A stretch of 64,000 nt of DNA from Lysinibacillus pinottii (GTDB taxonomy: Bacteria > Bacillota > Bacilli > Bacillales_A > Planococcaceae). The stretch is from the NCBI RefSeq assembly GCF_024753545.1, contig NZ_JANTOO010000010.1:1-64000 (forward strand), read 5' to 3'. Under the pieces are notes generated by a model that saw nothing but the letters and a program-made list of their open reading frames with translations, was not told the DNA's origin and did not search any database. Made by a program: the position numbers and the translations under genes. Shown piece by piece: positions 17,011 through 25,707 of this stretch; position 1 is the first letter of the stretch, and each line of letters opens with the position of its first letter.

Positions 17011-17279
17011 AGCAGACTATTTTCAATGTTTTTGGCTGGGCTAGCATTAGCATTGGCCTATGGACGCTTATCATGGTTAATAGTTGGATTATCATTGGCT
17101 ATGGTGCTCCATTTACTAGTAAGAATTTCATTACCTTGACAATCGTTTTTGGGTTCATTGCGATCCTTTCGAGACCCAGTCGTTCTCTAGGCAAGTGGGG
17201 AATCTTTATGGGTGGCTATCTTATTTTGTTTATGACGGTTCTATTCTTTGTTGGCTGGTTAATTACCCCATTTCCTTAA
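16992..17279 (+). CDS. Small membrane protein of the sigma operon
   Basis: 95 residues with three hydrophobic segments (about 12-33, 42-58, 67-90). The ATG overlaps the last 19 bases of the anti-sigma gene and is preceded by AGGGGAGG inside that gene, so it is translationally coupled. Paired small membrane subunits of anti-sigma factors are known (YhdK with YhdL); that role is inferred here from position and topology. Confidence 0.72.
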   Translation: MELGTLKQTIFNVFGWASISIGLWTLIMVNSWIIIGYGAPFTSKNFITLTIVFGFIAILSRPSRSLGKWGIFMGGYLILFMTVLFFVGWLITPFP

Positions 17280-17483
17280 GACAAGCAAGTAGGCCATACC
17301 TATGGTTTGTGAGTCTTTTAGAACATACTATGTATAGGTAATAAAGTATAGATACTAGTTTTTTATAAGGCGACAGTTAGGATGTCATGTCAGTCTTTGT
17401 AATCAAAAATAGCGAAAATAATTGTCAGAAAATATCAATATATTCTATAATGAGTAAAAAAATAGAGAATAAGAGGTGGACTT

Positions 17484-17642
17484 ATGGGTAAACCAGTAGA
17501 TTACAATCTATATCCGGATTATCAAAACACACAAGATTCTAGACTAGATGAAAGAAAAGAAGAATATATAGAAGTATTAGAAAAAGCAAAAATAGATGGG
17601 TATATACTTGAGTTTGAAAAATCCTCTGAATTACCCCAATAA
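17484..17642 (+). CDS. Small hypothetical acidic protein
   Basis: 52 residues starting MGKPVDYNLYPDYQNTQDSR, with AAGAGGTGG at good spacing before the ATG and a family-type terminator just downstream (17674). It is charged, with a helical middle (LDERKEEYIEVLEKAKIDG). No family recognised. The ribosome site and terminator make it a plausible real gene. Confidence 0.5.
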   Translation: MGKPVDYNLYPDYQNTQDSRLDERKEEYIEVLEKAKIDGYILEFEKSSELPQ

Positions 17643-17673
17643 CTATGTTTAAATCTCAATCTAATACAAGGAA

Positions 17674-17705
17674 GCCAGGCGCTCTGCGGAGTACCTGGTT
17701 TTTTA
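17674..17705 (+). terminator. Intrinsic terminator, CCAGG family
   Basis: GCCAGGCGCTC pairs with GAGTACCTGGT (imperfect), followed by TTTTTT. Same core as the other CCAGG...CCTGG terminators in this window. Confidence 0.75.
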
Positions 17706-17881
17706 CATTTTTAAGCTTTATTTGCCAAGCCATTATAAATAGCGGCTCCTAGACTATGTGCTTGTTCATATTTCATACATATTGTTTTTAATGATGATGA
17801 CCTAGGTCTAGCTCATAATGGACTTAATGTAAAAGTTACTATAATCTACTAATTAATGCTGATATGGAAAGGGTGGTAAAA

Positions 17882-18604
17882 ATGAGTAAAAATATTATTG
17901 TATTTGGAGCAAGTCAGGGGTTAGGCGACGCTTTTGTAAAAGGCTTACCCGTGAAGGGGGATACTGTATGGGTAGTTTCACGTACACGACCTAAAAGCTT
18001 AGATATCAATGATGGCGTAAATCGTCAATGGCTTTCTATTGATTTGTCTAGCCAACAACACATACCGTCATTAAAAGAACAATTAAAAGATATTGCTATA
18101 GATGTATTAATTTATAATGTTGGGGTTTGGGAAAAACGTGGATTTGAGGATGATTATACATTTGATAGAGATGAAGTCGAGGATATTTCAAATTTAATCA
18201 ATATCAATCTAACGTCCACTATTACATATATTCAGGCACTTTTACCGAATTTAAGACAAGCGAAAAATGGAAAGGTTATTTTAATTGGTTCAACTGCAGG
18301 GTTAGACCATACAAACAATGCACAGGTTTCATTTGTCACATCTAAATTCGGTTTACGAGGCATTACAAATGCTTTACGTGAACATTTAAGAGAAGACAGA
18401 ATTTCTGTCACTTGCATTAATCCTGGGGAGCTAGCAGCGGAAGTCCCTTATGAGGCAGGCGCTGATAAGGCCATCCAATTATATGAAGGTACACGTATCC
18501 CTGTCCAAGATATTGTAGCTATTGTGCAATGTGTGGTTAATTTATCACCCGCTTCATGTGTAAAGGAAATTAATATCCCTGCCATAACAGATTTAAATGC
18601 TTAA
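17882..18604 (+). CDS. SDR-family oxidoreductase
   Basis: 240 residues from the ATG at 17882, chosen because AAAGGGTGG precedes it; a longer frame begins at 17864. The NAD(P)-binding glycine motif is VFGASQGLGDAF near the start, then YNVG. The usual YxxxK catalytic pair is altered: at the position after the serine (IGSTAGL) one finds VSFVTSKFGLRG, so the tyrosine is replaced by phenylalanine (F-V-T-S-K). Catalysis by the classical tyrosine mechanism is therefore doubtful. Substrate unknown. Followed by a good terminator. Confidence 0.85.
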   Translation: MSKNIIVFGASQGLGDAFVKGLPVKGDTVWVVSRTRPKSLDINDGVNRQWLSIDLSSQQHIPSLKEQLKDIAIDVLIYNVGVWEKRGFEDDYTFDRDEVEDISNLININLTSTITYIQALLPNLRQAKNGKVILIGSTAGLDHTNNAQVSFVTSKFGLRGITNALREHLREDRISVTCINPGELAAEVPYEAGADKAIQLYEGTRIPVQDIVAIVQCVVNLSPASCVKEINIPAITDLNA

Positions 18605-18682
18605 TGGTTCCATATTATTCTAGGGATCTCGTCCTATTAGAGTATAGTGTTAGCAGCTACATGAGCTATAACGGCGGGAATT

Positions 18683-18713
18683 AAAAAGGGTCACAGAGGA
18701 TAGTGACCCTTTA
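18683..18713 (+). terminator. Intrinsic terminator after the SDR gene
   Basis: AAAGGGTCAC and GTGACCCTTT perfect arms with an 8-base loop; short T-content after. Confidence 0.65.
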
Positions 18714-19045
18714 TAGAATAAGTGATATTAGTAGTTATGAACATTAGAGGCGAACAATATCATCAGAGAAGTGTTGGATGCCTTTAATATTTAGACATGA
18801 ACTTAAGCTTGCATTAAAACAAATGATGATTTAGAGCCATAACCACCCCTTAATCTAGCAGACCGCATTACTCCCCCTCTCTAATTGTTCATGAATAGAG
18901 GTTCACAAGGAAATTTGAAAATATTGTTATGGTTGGGGAAGGTAATAGATTTTTAGTCTAGTGATTTGGGATGGAAAAAATGGCTCTAAAATGGCTATCT
19001 ATCATTTTAATTTGTTCCTATATAGGACAAACGAGTAATGAGAGA
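18714..19045. other. Gene-free stretch
   Basis: No open frame with a start and ribosome site and no clear repeat or hairpin was seen between the SDR terminator and the YjcZ-type gene. Confidence 0.4.
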
Positions 19046-19153
19046 TTAATATAAAACTGAAGCGCCGACAATAATTAATAGAATAAATAGAACAACAACT
19101 AGAACGAATGTTGAACCGTAACCGCCGCCGTTATTGCCTCCGTAATAACTCAT
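19046..19153 (-). CDS. YjcZ-family sporulation peptide
   Basis: A 35-residue frame missed by length filters: MSYYGGNNGGGYGSTF followed by a hydrophobic segment VLVVVLFILLIIVGASVLY. Glycine-rich head plus a single membrane segment ending in a short tail is the YjcZ/sporulation-peptide family found in many copies in Bacillales. AAGGAGGG precedes the ATG. Expected in the spore or mother-cell membrane. Confidence 0.88.
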   Translation of the reverse strand: MSYYGGNNGGGYGSTFVLVVVLFILLIIVGASVLY

Positions 19154-19396
19154 AAAGTATCCCTCCTTTCTCTCTATATGTATAGTATGTATCGTTATAG
19201 GAAGTTTAAAGGTATTTATCCAAACCTATAGAGCTCTAATGAAAGAAAAATTATTGCGACAAACTAAATTATAGGAAATGGTTGATTTTGCTATTCAAAT
19301 AAAAAGTAACCAAATGCTTACTTGAAAGCTTATGTAAAATGCCCGACTTACTTTTGATAGAACGAATATGACATAAAGAATTACAGACACCTCTAT

Positions 19397-19690
19397 CTAC
19401 TGTAAACCAAAGGTATCGTGAAGAAGAACCCTCTTGGTGGCTTTTGTGATGTTAACATATTCATTTGAAGAACGCCCCCAAATAGAAGAGGGAAAATCAA
19501 TGATTGTCTCTTGTTTTCGTCCTAACAGGATTTGAGGAGCTATGTTTTTAAAGGTGCCTTGTCCATCTATTTCATTCCCCAAAAAGTTCATCGGGAACGA
19601 ATAGCGGAGACTTCTGTAGGAACAGCGTGAAAGTCGAGAACCTAGAATGGACCAAGCAGCTCGTCCCCCATGTGTAGTGAAAATTTCCAT
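19397..19690 (-). CDS. Doubtful open frame
   Basis: 97 codons (MEIFTTHGGRAAWSILG...), with no family resemblance, an unusual arginine/serine content and only AAGC upstream of the ATG. The second half reads more like protein (FKNIAPQILLGRKQETIIDF). It may be a remnant of a larger gene. No operon partner. Confidence 0.2.
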   Translation of the reverse strand: MEIFTTHGGRAAWSILGSRLSRCSYRSLRYSFPMNFLGNEIDGQGTFKNIAPQILLGRKQETIIDFPSSIWGRSSNEYVNITKATKRVLLHDTFGLQ

Positions 19691-19782
19691 GCTTGGAATG
19701 GTGCTCGAAGCTTAGCATTTCGAATGGAATAATACCTCATTTCGGTTTATTTACATCGCTAATACGTACATCAGAATTCTCC

Positions 19783-19935
19783 TTAAAAAAATGACAAAAT
19801 AAGAGGGGAGGCTGAAGCAATAAAAGAGCCTGTAGGTCTGACATTATCATACAGTTGATTATTTTCCGCAGGTAGTTGACCAGTTGCAAAAGAATTTATT
19901 TCACGAGCCTTGCCGACTAATTTTTTTGTCCCCAT
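19783..19935 (-). CDS. Small hypothetical protein
   Basis: 50 residues (MGTKKLVGKAREINSFATGQ...SASPLILSFF) with TTGAGGTGATTAG directly before the ATG, a fair ribosome site. Basic N-terminus, polar middle and short hydrophobic end. Not recognised. Too short for confident calling by composition alone. Confidence 0.35.
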   Translation of the reverse strand: MGTKKLVGKAREINSFATGQLPAENNQLYDNVRPTGSFIASASPLILSFF

Positions 19936-20049
19936 CTAATCACCTCAAGATTACAGTATATGTGAAAATAGCACATGAAAAACGACAGCGTTTAAGCCCA
20001 CCTAGAAGGCATCAATAGGAAATTCATGAGGGTGAAAATAATATATTGA

Positions 20050-20210
20050 AATAAATGTTGGAGTGGCCGAAGACTGCTTCTTTAGGAAACGAATTTTTCC
20101 TGTAAGCAACTCTTTTATATCCCTTCCACTAATGTACGCTTAGGCAAAAAGGTTGCTGTAGACCCACTCGGGGTGGGGCTGTTATGATAAAACAGAACGT
20201 TAGTGGGAGG
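20050..20210 (+). promoter_or_regulatory. Structured leader of the CDF transporter gene (possible metal-responsive element)
   Basis: The 150 bases before the gene can fold into several helices: TGCTT...AAGCA enclosing AGGAAA/TTTCCT (20069-20109), CCCAC/GTGGG around 20161-20177, and CCACTAA (20126-20132) pairing with TTAGTGG (20200-20206), which overlaps the ribosome site GGGAGG. The last pairing could hide the ribosome site. GGAGTGG near the start and GCTGTAGACCC near the end vaguely recall the yybP-ykoY manganese riboswitch, but the match is weak. Confidence 0.35.
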
Positions 20211-20217
20211 TAATGAA

Positions 20218-21099
20218 TTGGAAGAAGAAAAATACAATAATCTTAAATTAGGTGAACGTGGTGCCATTATAAGTATTATTGCTTATATAATTTTGTCTGT
20301 TGTAAAAGTGGGAATTGGTTACATGAGTGGTTCAGAAGCCTTAAAGGCGGATGGTCTCAATAATACGACTGATATTATTGCCTCGATTGCAGTACTTATA
20401 GGCCTTAAGCTTTCACAAAAACCTGCAGATCATGATCATCGATATGGTCATTGGAAAAGTGAAACAATTGCTTCTATGGTAGCTTCCTTTATTATGATGG
20501 CAGTAGGTATTCAAGTATTATTTGGTGCATGTACTTCCATTTTTCAAGGTGGAAAAGAATCACCTGACATTTTCGCAGCCTATGTAGGTCTTGGATCGGC
20601 ATTGGTCATGTATTTTGTATATCGTTATAACAAAAAATTGGCTGAAAAGATAAATAGTAAAGCCGTTATGGCTGCTGCCAAAGACAACTTGTCAGATGCC
20701 TGGGTAAGTATTGGGACAGCAGTAGGTATATTTGGATCACAATTACATATGCCATGGTTAGATACAGTAACAGCTATTATTGTAGGTTTTTTAATTTGTA
20801 AAACAGCTTGGGATATTTTCAAAGAAGCTTCTCATGAACTTTCTGACGGATTTGATGAAAACATACTTCAAAACTACAAAAATATTATTTTAAAGTTAGA
20901 CGGAGTTATTGGAATTAAAGAAATTAGAGGTAGAAATTATGGCAACAACGAAGTGATTGATGTTGTCATTCTAGTCGATGCAAATTTAGATATTACAGAG
21001 GCTCATGATGTAGCTTGTCATGTTGAAGATAAGATGATTCATGAGCAGGGCGTATATGAAGTTCATGTTCATGTGGAACCCAATGAGGAGAAAATATAA
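20218..21099 (+). CDS. Cation diffusion facilitator (CDF) transporter, MneP/YeaB-like
   Basis: 293 residues from a TTG at 20218, chosen because GGGAGG ends 7 bases before it; a GTG at 20203 would overlap that site. Six hydrophobic segments; signature DGLNNTTDIIASIAVLIGLK with the transport-site aspartates, then HDHRYGHWKSET, and the second DNLSDAWVSIG site. The C-terminal cytoplasmic domain carries HDVACHVEDKM and HVHVEP. The DGLNN...DNLSD pattern resembles B. subtilis MneP (YeaB), a manganese efflux protein. A structured leader precedes it and a strong terminator follows. Confidence 0.88.
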   Translation: MEEEKYNNLKLGERGAIISIIAYIILSVVKVGIGYMSGSEALKADGLNNTTDIIASIAVLIGLKLSQKPADHDHRYGHWKSETIASMVASFIMMAVGIQVLFGACTSIFQGGKESPDIFAAYVGLGSALVMYFVYRYNKKLAEKINSKAVMAAAKDNLSDAWVSIGTAVGIFGSQLHMPWLDTVTAIIVGFLICKTAWDIFKEASHELSDGFDENILQNYKNIILKLDGVIGIKEIRGRNYGNNEVIDVVILVDANLDITEAHDVACHVEDKMIHEQGVYEVHVHVEPNEEKI

Positions 21100-21142
21100 A
21101 AAAGATTAGGCACTCAATGAATTTGAGTCCTAATCTTTTTTT
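21099..21142 (+). terminator. Intrinsic terminator, ACTCA/TGAGT variant
   Basis: AAAAAGATTAGG-C-ACTCA pairs with TGAGT-CCTAATCTTTTT with a single bulged C; it begins at the stop codon of the CDF gene. Loop region shared with the CCAGG family (GCACTCAATGAATTTGAGTCC). Confidence 0.88.
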
Positions 21143-21262
21143 ATATTTGTCCATATTTAAGCCATTTCTTTCAAGGAAATGTATAAGTTTGTTTAAATTA
21201 ATTAGAAATTATTAGTATAATAAACTTACTTTGGAAAATAATTATAGTAGGAGGATATCTTC

Positions 21263-22090
21263 ATGCCAATTCATATAGATATAGTAAACAGAAAAGGGGC
21301 TAGAAAAGTTAGTGAAATCCCTGAAGACGTATTAACGTTGTTGAACGAAGGAGAAATAGAAAGTGTTAATTTAACTGAATGGTTGGGGGTCAATCATATT
21401 TCTTTAGTGAAACATGTCCTACCTAAGATAGGATTATCTCATAAATTAGAAGGTATAGTAGAAGAAATGTTAAAACAGAATGCTGAATCGGGAATGAAGG
21501 CTATTCGTTTAACTGGTGAACTATTAAATACAGCAATAAACGAAGAAAACGAACGAACAAAAGAAGATATTATTAAAAAATTTGCAACGCATCCTTCTGA
21601 TAGTGTTCGCTGTTGGGCAGCATTTATGAATAAAAATGAAAGCTCCTCTTTGGAAGAAAAATTAGCATATATTTATCCATTCGCTGGGGACCGTCATTTT
21701 GGGGTTCGAGAAATTTCTTGGATGTCGATTAGAGAGGAAATAGCGCAACAACTTGATGATAGTATAGAATTCTTAACAGAATGGGCAAAAGAAGAGGATG
21801 AAAATATACGAAGATTTTCTATTGAAGTCATTCGTCCTCGTGGTGTTTGGGCCAAGCATATCGAAGTTTTAAAACAGAATCCTAGTAAAGCCCTTCCTAT
21901 TCTAAACCAACTGAAATCTGATCCATCAAAGTATGTACAAGATTCTGTAGGGAATTGGTTAAATGATGCCAGTAAAACCCAACCTAATTTTGTCATAATG
22001 CTTTGTGAAAAATGGAGTAAAGAATCTGAAACAAAAGAAACATCAAAAATTATAAAGAAAGCGAAAAGAACAATTATGAAGGGCAATTAA
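21263..22090 (+). CDS. HEAT-repeat DNA alkylation repair-like protein (AlkC/AlkD superfamily)
   Basis: 275 residues, all helical. The core ATHPSDSVRCWAAFM, AKEEDENIRRFSIEVIRPRGVW and PSKALPILNQLKSDPSKYVQDSVGNWLNDASK follows the AlkC/AlkD repeat pattern (compare EWASHPNPHIRRLASEGCRPRL in the gene at 10161). It lacks the C-terminal Ig-like domain. The N-terminal 60 residues are unrelated to the first paralogue. Whether it is an active glycosylase is unknown; related proteins bind damaged or branched DNA. The ATG follows AGGAGG. Confidence 0.78.
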   Translation: MPIHIDIVNRKGARKVSEIPEDVLTLLNEGEIESVNLTEWLGVNHISLVKHVLPKIGLSHKLEGIVEEMLKQNAESGMKAIRLTGELLNTAINEENERTKEDIIKKFATHPSDSVRCWAAFMNKNESSSLEEKLAYIYPFAGDRHFGVREISWMSIREEIAQQLDDSIEFLTEWAKEEDENIRRFSIEVIRPRGVWAKHIEVLKQNPSKALPILNQLKSDPSKYVQDSVGNWLNDASKTQPNFVIMLCEKWSKESETKETSKIIKKAKRTIMKGN

Positions 22091-22196
22091 TTAAAAAAGA
22101 TAAAAACGTCAATCTAGCATATGCAAGAGCTAAAGGTTCTTGATATTTAAATGAATTAAAGTAGGTGGGAAGGGAAGGAAAACGAGTGAAGCCTTT

Positions 22197-22367
22197 TTAA
22201 ATGCTGTTATTTTGTTTCTTCCCTGTTTCCATTCCTGCCTCGAAAATAAAGACGAGCATAAGAAAGAAGATAACAATTTTTATTGTGAGGGTTTCTGTCC
22301 AAAAGCCCAAATAATACATGAACACCATCATAATAGATAAAAGTGTTTTAACAATCTTTAGGGTCAT
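22197..22367 (-). CDS. Small membrane protein
   Basis: 56 residues from the ATG at 22367, preceded by AGGAGGTG; the longer frame to 22454 lacks a ribosome site. Two hydrophobic segments (about 5-20 and 26-46) and a short basic C-terminus (ETGKKQNNSI). No family recognised. Confidence 0.5.
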   Translation of the reverse strand: MTLKIVKTLLSIMMVFMYYLGFWTETLTIKIVIFFLMLVFIFEAGMETGKKQNNSI

Positions 22368-22544
22368 TATGACACCTCCTAATAGTCGGATTACCTTATA
22401 ACAAAAGGCTGTATAATAGAAACGCTTTTTTTTCATAAAACAAAAAGTAGCCAAAAAGAAATAAACTTCAATGGCTACCTGTAACGTAAATGATTATTTA
22501 TAATTGGCTGTTTTGAGTAGTGTATTAATCATTGCTTGGTCGTA

Positions 22545-23189
22545 TCATTTAACCGTTAATCCGAGCAGTGAAGCAAACCCGATAGCTTGTTCAGAAGATA
22601 CTTCACACCCATTCAAACTTTCGAGAGATACTTGAAGTCTTTTAAAGGTACACGTACTAATATCAATCCCCTTTAACGAAGTTTCAGTAAAATCAACCTC
22701 ATTAATATCACATTCTTGAAATGCCACTTTCTTTAGTAAGGAATCAAAATAATTCGCTCCTTGTAGGTTGGTGTTATGGAATAATACTTGTTTTAAACGA
22801 GCCTCAGGAAAATTGCTTAAGGTTGCCATACAATTTTCAAAAGAAACATTTCCAAGATTAGCTTCGGAAAAATTCACACCTAATAATTTACAATTTTTAA
22901 AAACCACTCTATGTATAAGGCTTTCCTTTAAGTTTAAGTTAGATAAATCACAGTTTTCGAAAATGACATCCGTTACATCCATTTTTTTAAAAGAAGAATT
23001 GATGAATGTGACATTTTTAAAAATAACCTTAGCTACGATTAATCTTTCAACAACCTCCTTATCAATGACTGTATCTGCGATCATGCAATTTGATAAATAA
23101 GGTTCCTCCTCGTCATAAATAGCTTGAAAATTAGCTTTTTCTAAATCAGTAGGTATTTTTGGTGATGTAATTTGGAAATTATAGGACAT
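22545..23189 (-). CDS. Pentapeptide-repeat protein
   Basis: 214 residues from the ATG at 23189 (AAGGGTG upstream; a longer frame runs to 23219). From about residue 50 to 190 nearly every fifth position is F or L with A/C/S two positions before: VIFKNVTFINSSF, DVIFENCDLSNLNL, ANLGNVSFENCMA, NFPEARLKQVLFHNTNLQGANYF. This is a right-handed beta-helix of about 28 repeats. Length and the C-terminal SSEQAIGFASLLGLTV are reminiscent of Qnr-type gyrase-protecting proteins, but most such chromosomal proteins have no known role. Confidence 0.88.
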   Translation of the reverse strand: MSYNFQITSPKIPTDLEKANFQAIYDEEEPYLSNCMIADTVIDKEVVERLIVAKVIFKNVTFINSSFKKMDVTDVIFENCDLSNLNLKESLIHRVVFKNCKLLGVNFSEANLGNVSFENCMATLSNFPEARLKQVLFHNTNLQGANYFDSLLKKVAFQECDINEVDFTETSLKGIDISTCTFKRLQVSLESLNGCEVSSEQAIGFASLLGLTVK

Positions 23190-23219
23190 ATAAGCACACC
23201 CTTCGAATGTAGTTAGCAT

Positions 23220-23600
23220 CTATCTTATAGAATAAGAACTAAAATAAAAAGTCTTTCTTATTAAGTTAAAGTGTGTGCAAATCTAATTTTCTATAATAAA
23301 AGTGTTCATTCCAATGATATTCCGGAGTAGGGAAAGAGGCAAAGGCTTACCTATAGCCAGCATACATAAAACCATTTGTTAAAGACTCAGTGTCTTCAGT
23401 AGAAGAACATTCTATAGCATATGACGAATACCTATTTGATGTTCCACTTAGCTTTCAGTGGTACTGAAAATCAATGAGTAGGATCCCAAACAGTTCATTA
23501 ATGGAGGGCATCGGTATCATTTATTTAGAAATTTCAAATAAATAAATGACCAAAACCACATTAAATGGTAAAGTATAGAAATAGTGATTGGGGGAATGGT
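23220..23600. other. Intergenic with coding-like remnant
   Basis: At 23356-23466 one plus-strand frame reads a plausible C-terminus (AYIKPFVKDSVSSVEEHSIA, then YDEYLFDVPLSFQWY and stop) without a start. Unrecognised gene remnant. Nothing else of note. Confidence 0.35.
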
Positions 23601-23603
23601 CAT

Positions 23604-24083
23604 ATGGAGAAATTGAACAGGGTTGAACTAAAGCATTTCATAAGTGAATATAAAGAAGAGTTAAACACTTTTGTCCTTACAGAGGAACAAAAACAATTCT
23701 CTGCGCTTCCAAGCAATTTTGAGGAAATCAATGAAGGACAATATCGTATTGTAATTTTAAGTGATCATACACCTGTTGGTTTTTTTCTATTGAATTCAAA
23801 TGAAAGAGTAAAGAAGTACTCTAATAATTCGAACGCTTTGTTATTATCGGCACTTTCAATTAATCATGCTGAACAAGGAAAAGGTTACGCAAAACAGGGA
23901 ATGACATTACTAGTTGAGTTTGTTCAATCAGAATTCCCTCATTGTGATGAGCTTGTCTTAGTTGTAGATAAAGATAATATACCAGCACAAAAGTTATATT
24001 TAAAGGTAGGATTTGAAGATACAAATGAGCGATTAATAGGACGGATTGGCGAAGAAATTATTATGAGACAATTAATAAAATAA
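23604..24083 (+). CDS. GNAT-family N-acetyltransferase
   Basis: 159 residues from the ATG at 23604 (TGGGGGAATGG upstream; a longer frame begins at 23565). GNAT core: LLLSALSINHAEQGKGYAKQ gives the acetyl-CoA binding Q-x-x-G-x-A/G loop, then VLVVDKDNIPAQKLYLKVGFE, the conserved N-x-x-A-x-x-L-Y-x-K-x-G-F motif. Substrate unknown. Single gene. Confidence 0.88.
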   Translation: MEKLNRVELKHFISEYKEELNTFVLTEEQKQFSALPSNFEEINEGQYRIVILSDHTPVGFFLLNSNERVKKYSNNSNALLLSALSINHAEQGKGYAKQGMTLLVEFVQSEFPHCDELVLVVDKDNIPAQKLYLKVGFEDTNERLIGRIGEEIIMRQLIK

Positions 24084-24187
24084 TACACCCCACAAATACA
24101 TAACGACCTACTTTTATGTATGGGAACGGCCATGTACGGCAGTACGACGACGTTCGGTAGCAGAAACAGTAAATTGAAAACAATGAT

Positions 24188-24215
24188 GAAGTAGCCAAGC
24201 AGCTACTTCTTTTTA
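24188..24215 (+). terminator. Intrinsic terminator, GAAGTAGCC family
   Basis: GAAGTAGC and GCTACTTC arms followed by TTTTTA. A close relative lies at 61118-61146. Confidence 0.75.
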
Positions 24216-24259
24216 ATGATGGCTAGATGAAATTTAATAAGCAGAGGTAATGATTTAAG

Positions 24260-24628
24260 ATGCGAGAAAGTGTCAATCATTTTATGAACGATCCGTGGTG
24301 GCAGATTTCAAGAGGTATGTCAGAATCATTAAATGAAGAGTTAAAGAAAGAACTTTCACAACAACATATTCTTTATGGGAAAGAGGCAATTGCGGTGGCT
24401 AGAAGAGAAGATAATGATGATGTGATTTTTTGGATTGAAAAGATGAATAAATACGCAGTCGTTCATTTAACCTATTCGATAGAAACTTCAAGCGAATATC
24501 CTATCACATCATTATATACACGGAGAGAGTTAGAAGAATACTGTAAGAGTGTTTCAAAATCTACGGTCTCATTAGGAATGGTGACGAACAACTTATTAAA
24601 ATCGGCGAAAGATATGCTACTATACTAG
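24260..24628 (+). CDS. Hypothetical protein
   Basis: 122 residues with alternating helices and strands (PWWQISRGMSESLNEELKKEL; YGKEAIAVARREDNDDVIFW; KYAVVHLTYSIETSSEYPIT). No family recognised; the middle resembles small immunity-type or SMI1-unrelated proteins only loosely. The ATG is preceded by AGAGG at long spacing. Downstream sequence is debris. Confidence 0.5.
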   Translation: MRESVNHFMNDPWWQISRGMSESLNEELKKELSQQHILYGKEAIAVARREDNDDVIFWIEKMNKYAVVHLTYSIETSSEYPITSLYTRRELEEYCKSVSKSTVSLGMVTNNLLKSAKDMLLY

Positions 24629-25130
24629 ATTTAGCCGTCATACTGCCACCAAGTGAAGTAGGAAAGTATCAATTAGACGGTCTATTTATTTGGTATTTCG
24701 AAAGCCATACACCTCCCAACGAAGAGGAAATAACACGTTGAGGTGACAATAGAACAAATTCTTCCTATATCGCCATGGTTGGTCAGTTTAAACGTACTTT
24801 AAATAAATCAAAGGAAGCCTCGATTTCATTGCGGCTAAAATCTAGTGCACAAGCGAATGTTTGTATATTTATTTTTTGTTTATATGATACACTTTTATCT
24901 TTGCCATACATATTGCAAAAAAATTAAAAAAATTTATTGTTGTCTACACAGCAACAACAGACGGCACCAAATTGAACAGTTTAAAAATAAACTTCATGTA
25001 GGTAGGCAACGGTCATTGATTTTACCTGATGAAATAAGTATCTAAAGAAGTCATTTAAAATAATAATTTATATATATGGACTATTTGGGAATTTTTTGAA
25101 TAATTCGGGTGTATTAATGATTATCAATTA
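24629..25130. other. Degenerate coding debris
   Basis: Two protein-like but start-less frames are seen: about 24632-24741 (LDLAVILPPSEVGKYQLDGL, then WYFESHTPPNEEEITR and stop) and about 24931-25000 (VVYTATTTDGTKLNSLKINF). Neither is recognised. Probably two eroded genes. Confidence 0.35.
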
Positions 25131-25153
25131 AATCTCTAATGGGGGTGTTGTTC

Positions 25154-25567
25154 TTGAAAAAGTGGTCAACTTATATATGGAAATTAATTTGGGTTATTGG
25201 GTTATTTTTATTAACAATCATCAGTTATGATATTAAATATCAAATTAAAGTTATCTCAGCTACAACATATAGTATAGCTCCTGTTTTTTGGGCTAATTTT
25301 ATTATTCTCTTTATGTGGGGTGTCTATTTATCACTTATTTTTATAAAAAAATGGACCATTAAAATAAATTTGCCTTTACTTATTTGTGTATTCATTCCTT
25401 GTTTTCTCTTTTCGCTATATGTGCCATTAGCTACATTTTTGCCATTAACTTTACCTATAGGTGGTATATGGTTTAATAAAGCCATAAGTTCGAACTTCAT
25501 TGGAATTGTTGCAGGTTTAACATTCATGCTAAGTATTTTTAATGACTCAAGAAGCAAGAATGAATAA
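25154..25567 (+). CDS. Four-segment membrane protein
   Basis: 137 residues from a TTG at 25154, placed by GGGGGTG 6 bases upstream; an ATG at 25139 lies before that site. Hydrophobic segments at about 8-25, 40-60, 72-92 and 103-130. No family recognised. Followed by an eroded IS1182 fragment. Confidence 0.6.
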   Translation: MKKWSTYIWKLIWVIGLFLLTIISYDIKYQIKVISATTYSIAPVFWANFIILFMWGVYLSLIFIKKWTIKINLPLLICVFIPCFLFSLYVPLATFLPLTLPIGGIWFNKAISSNFIGIVAGLTFMLSIFNDSRSKNE

Positions 25568-25707
25568 AACAGTTTCCTCTATAATGATGATATACAACTA
25601 AACCAGCTAATAGATTGTCAATAAAAATCTTTTAAATTAGAAAACACTTCATGCTATACTAAAAAGCACAATCCAAATAACCCTCCGATTGAACTAACCC
25701 CTTCGGG

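Noticed and set aside
22545..23189. Qnr quinolone-resistance gene
   Set aside because: Length and end are similar, but pentapeptide repeats alone do not establish gyrase protection; kept as a pentapeptide-repeat protein.
24845..25045. 66-codon frame
   Set aside because: No ribosome site, unlikely composition (many C, H, Y); another frame in the same place reads more like a gene remnant.
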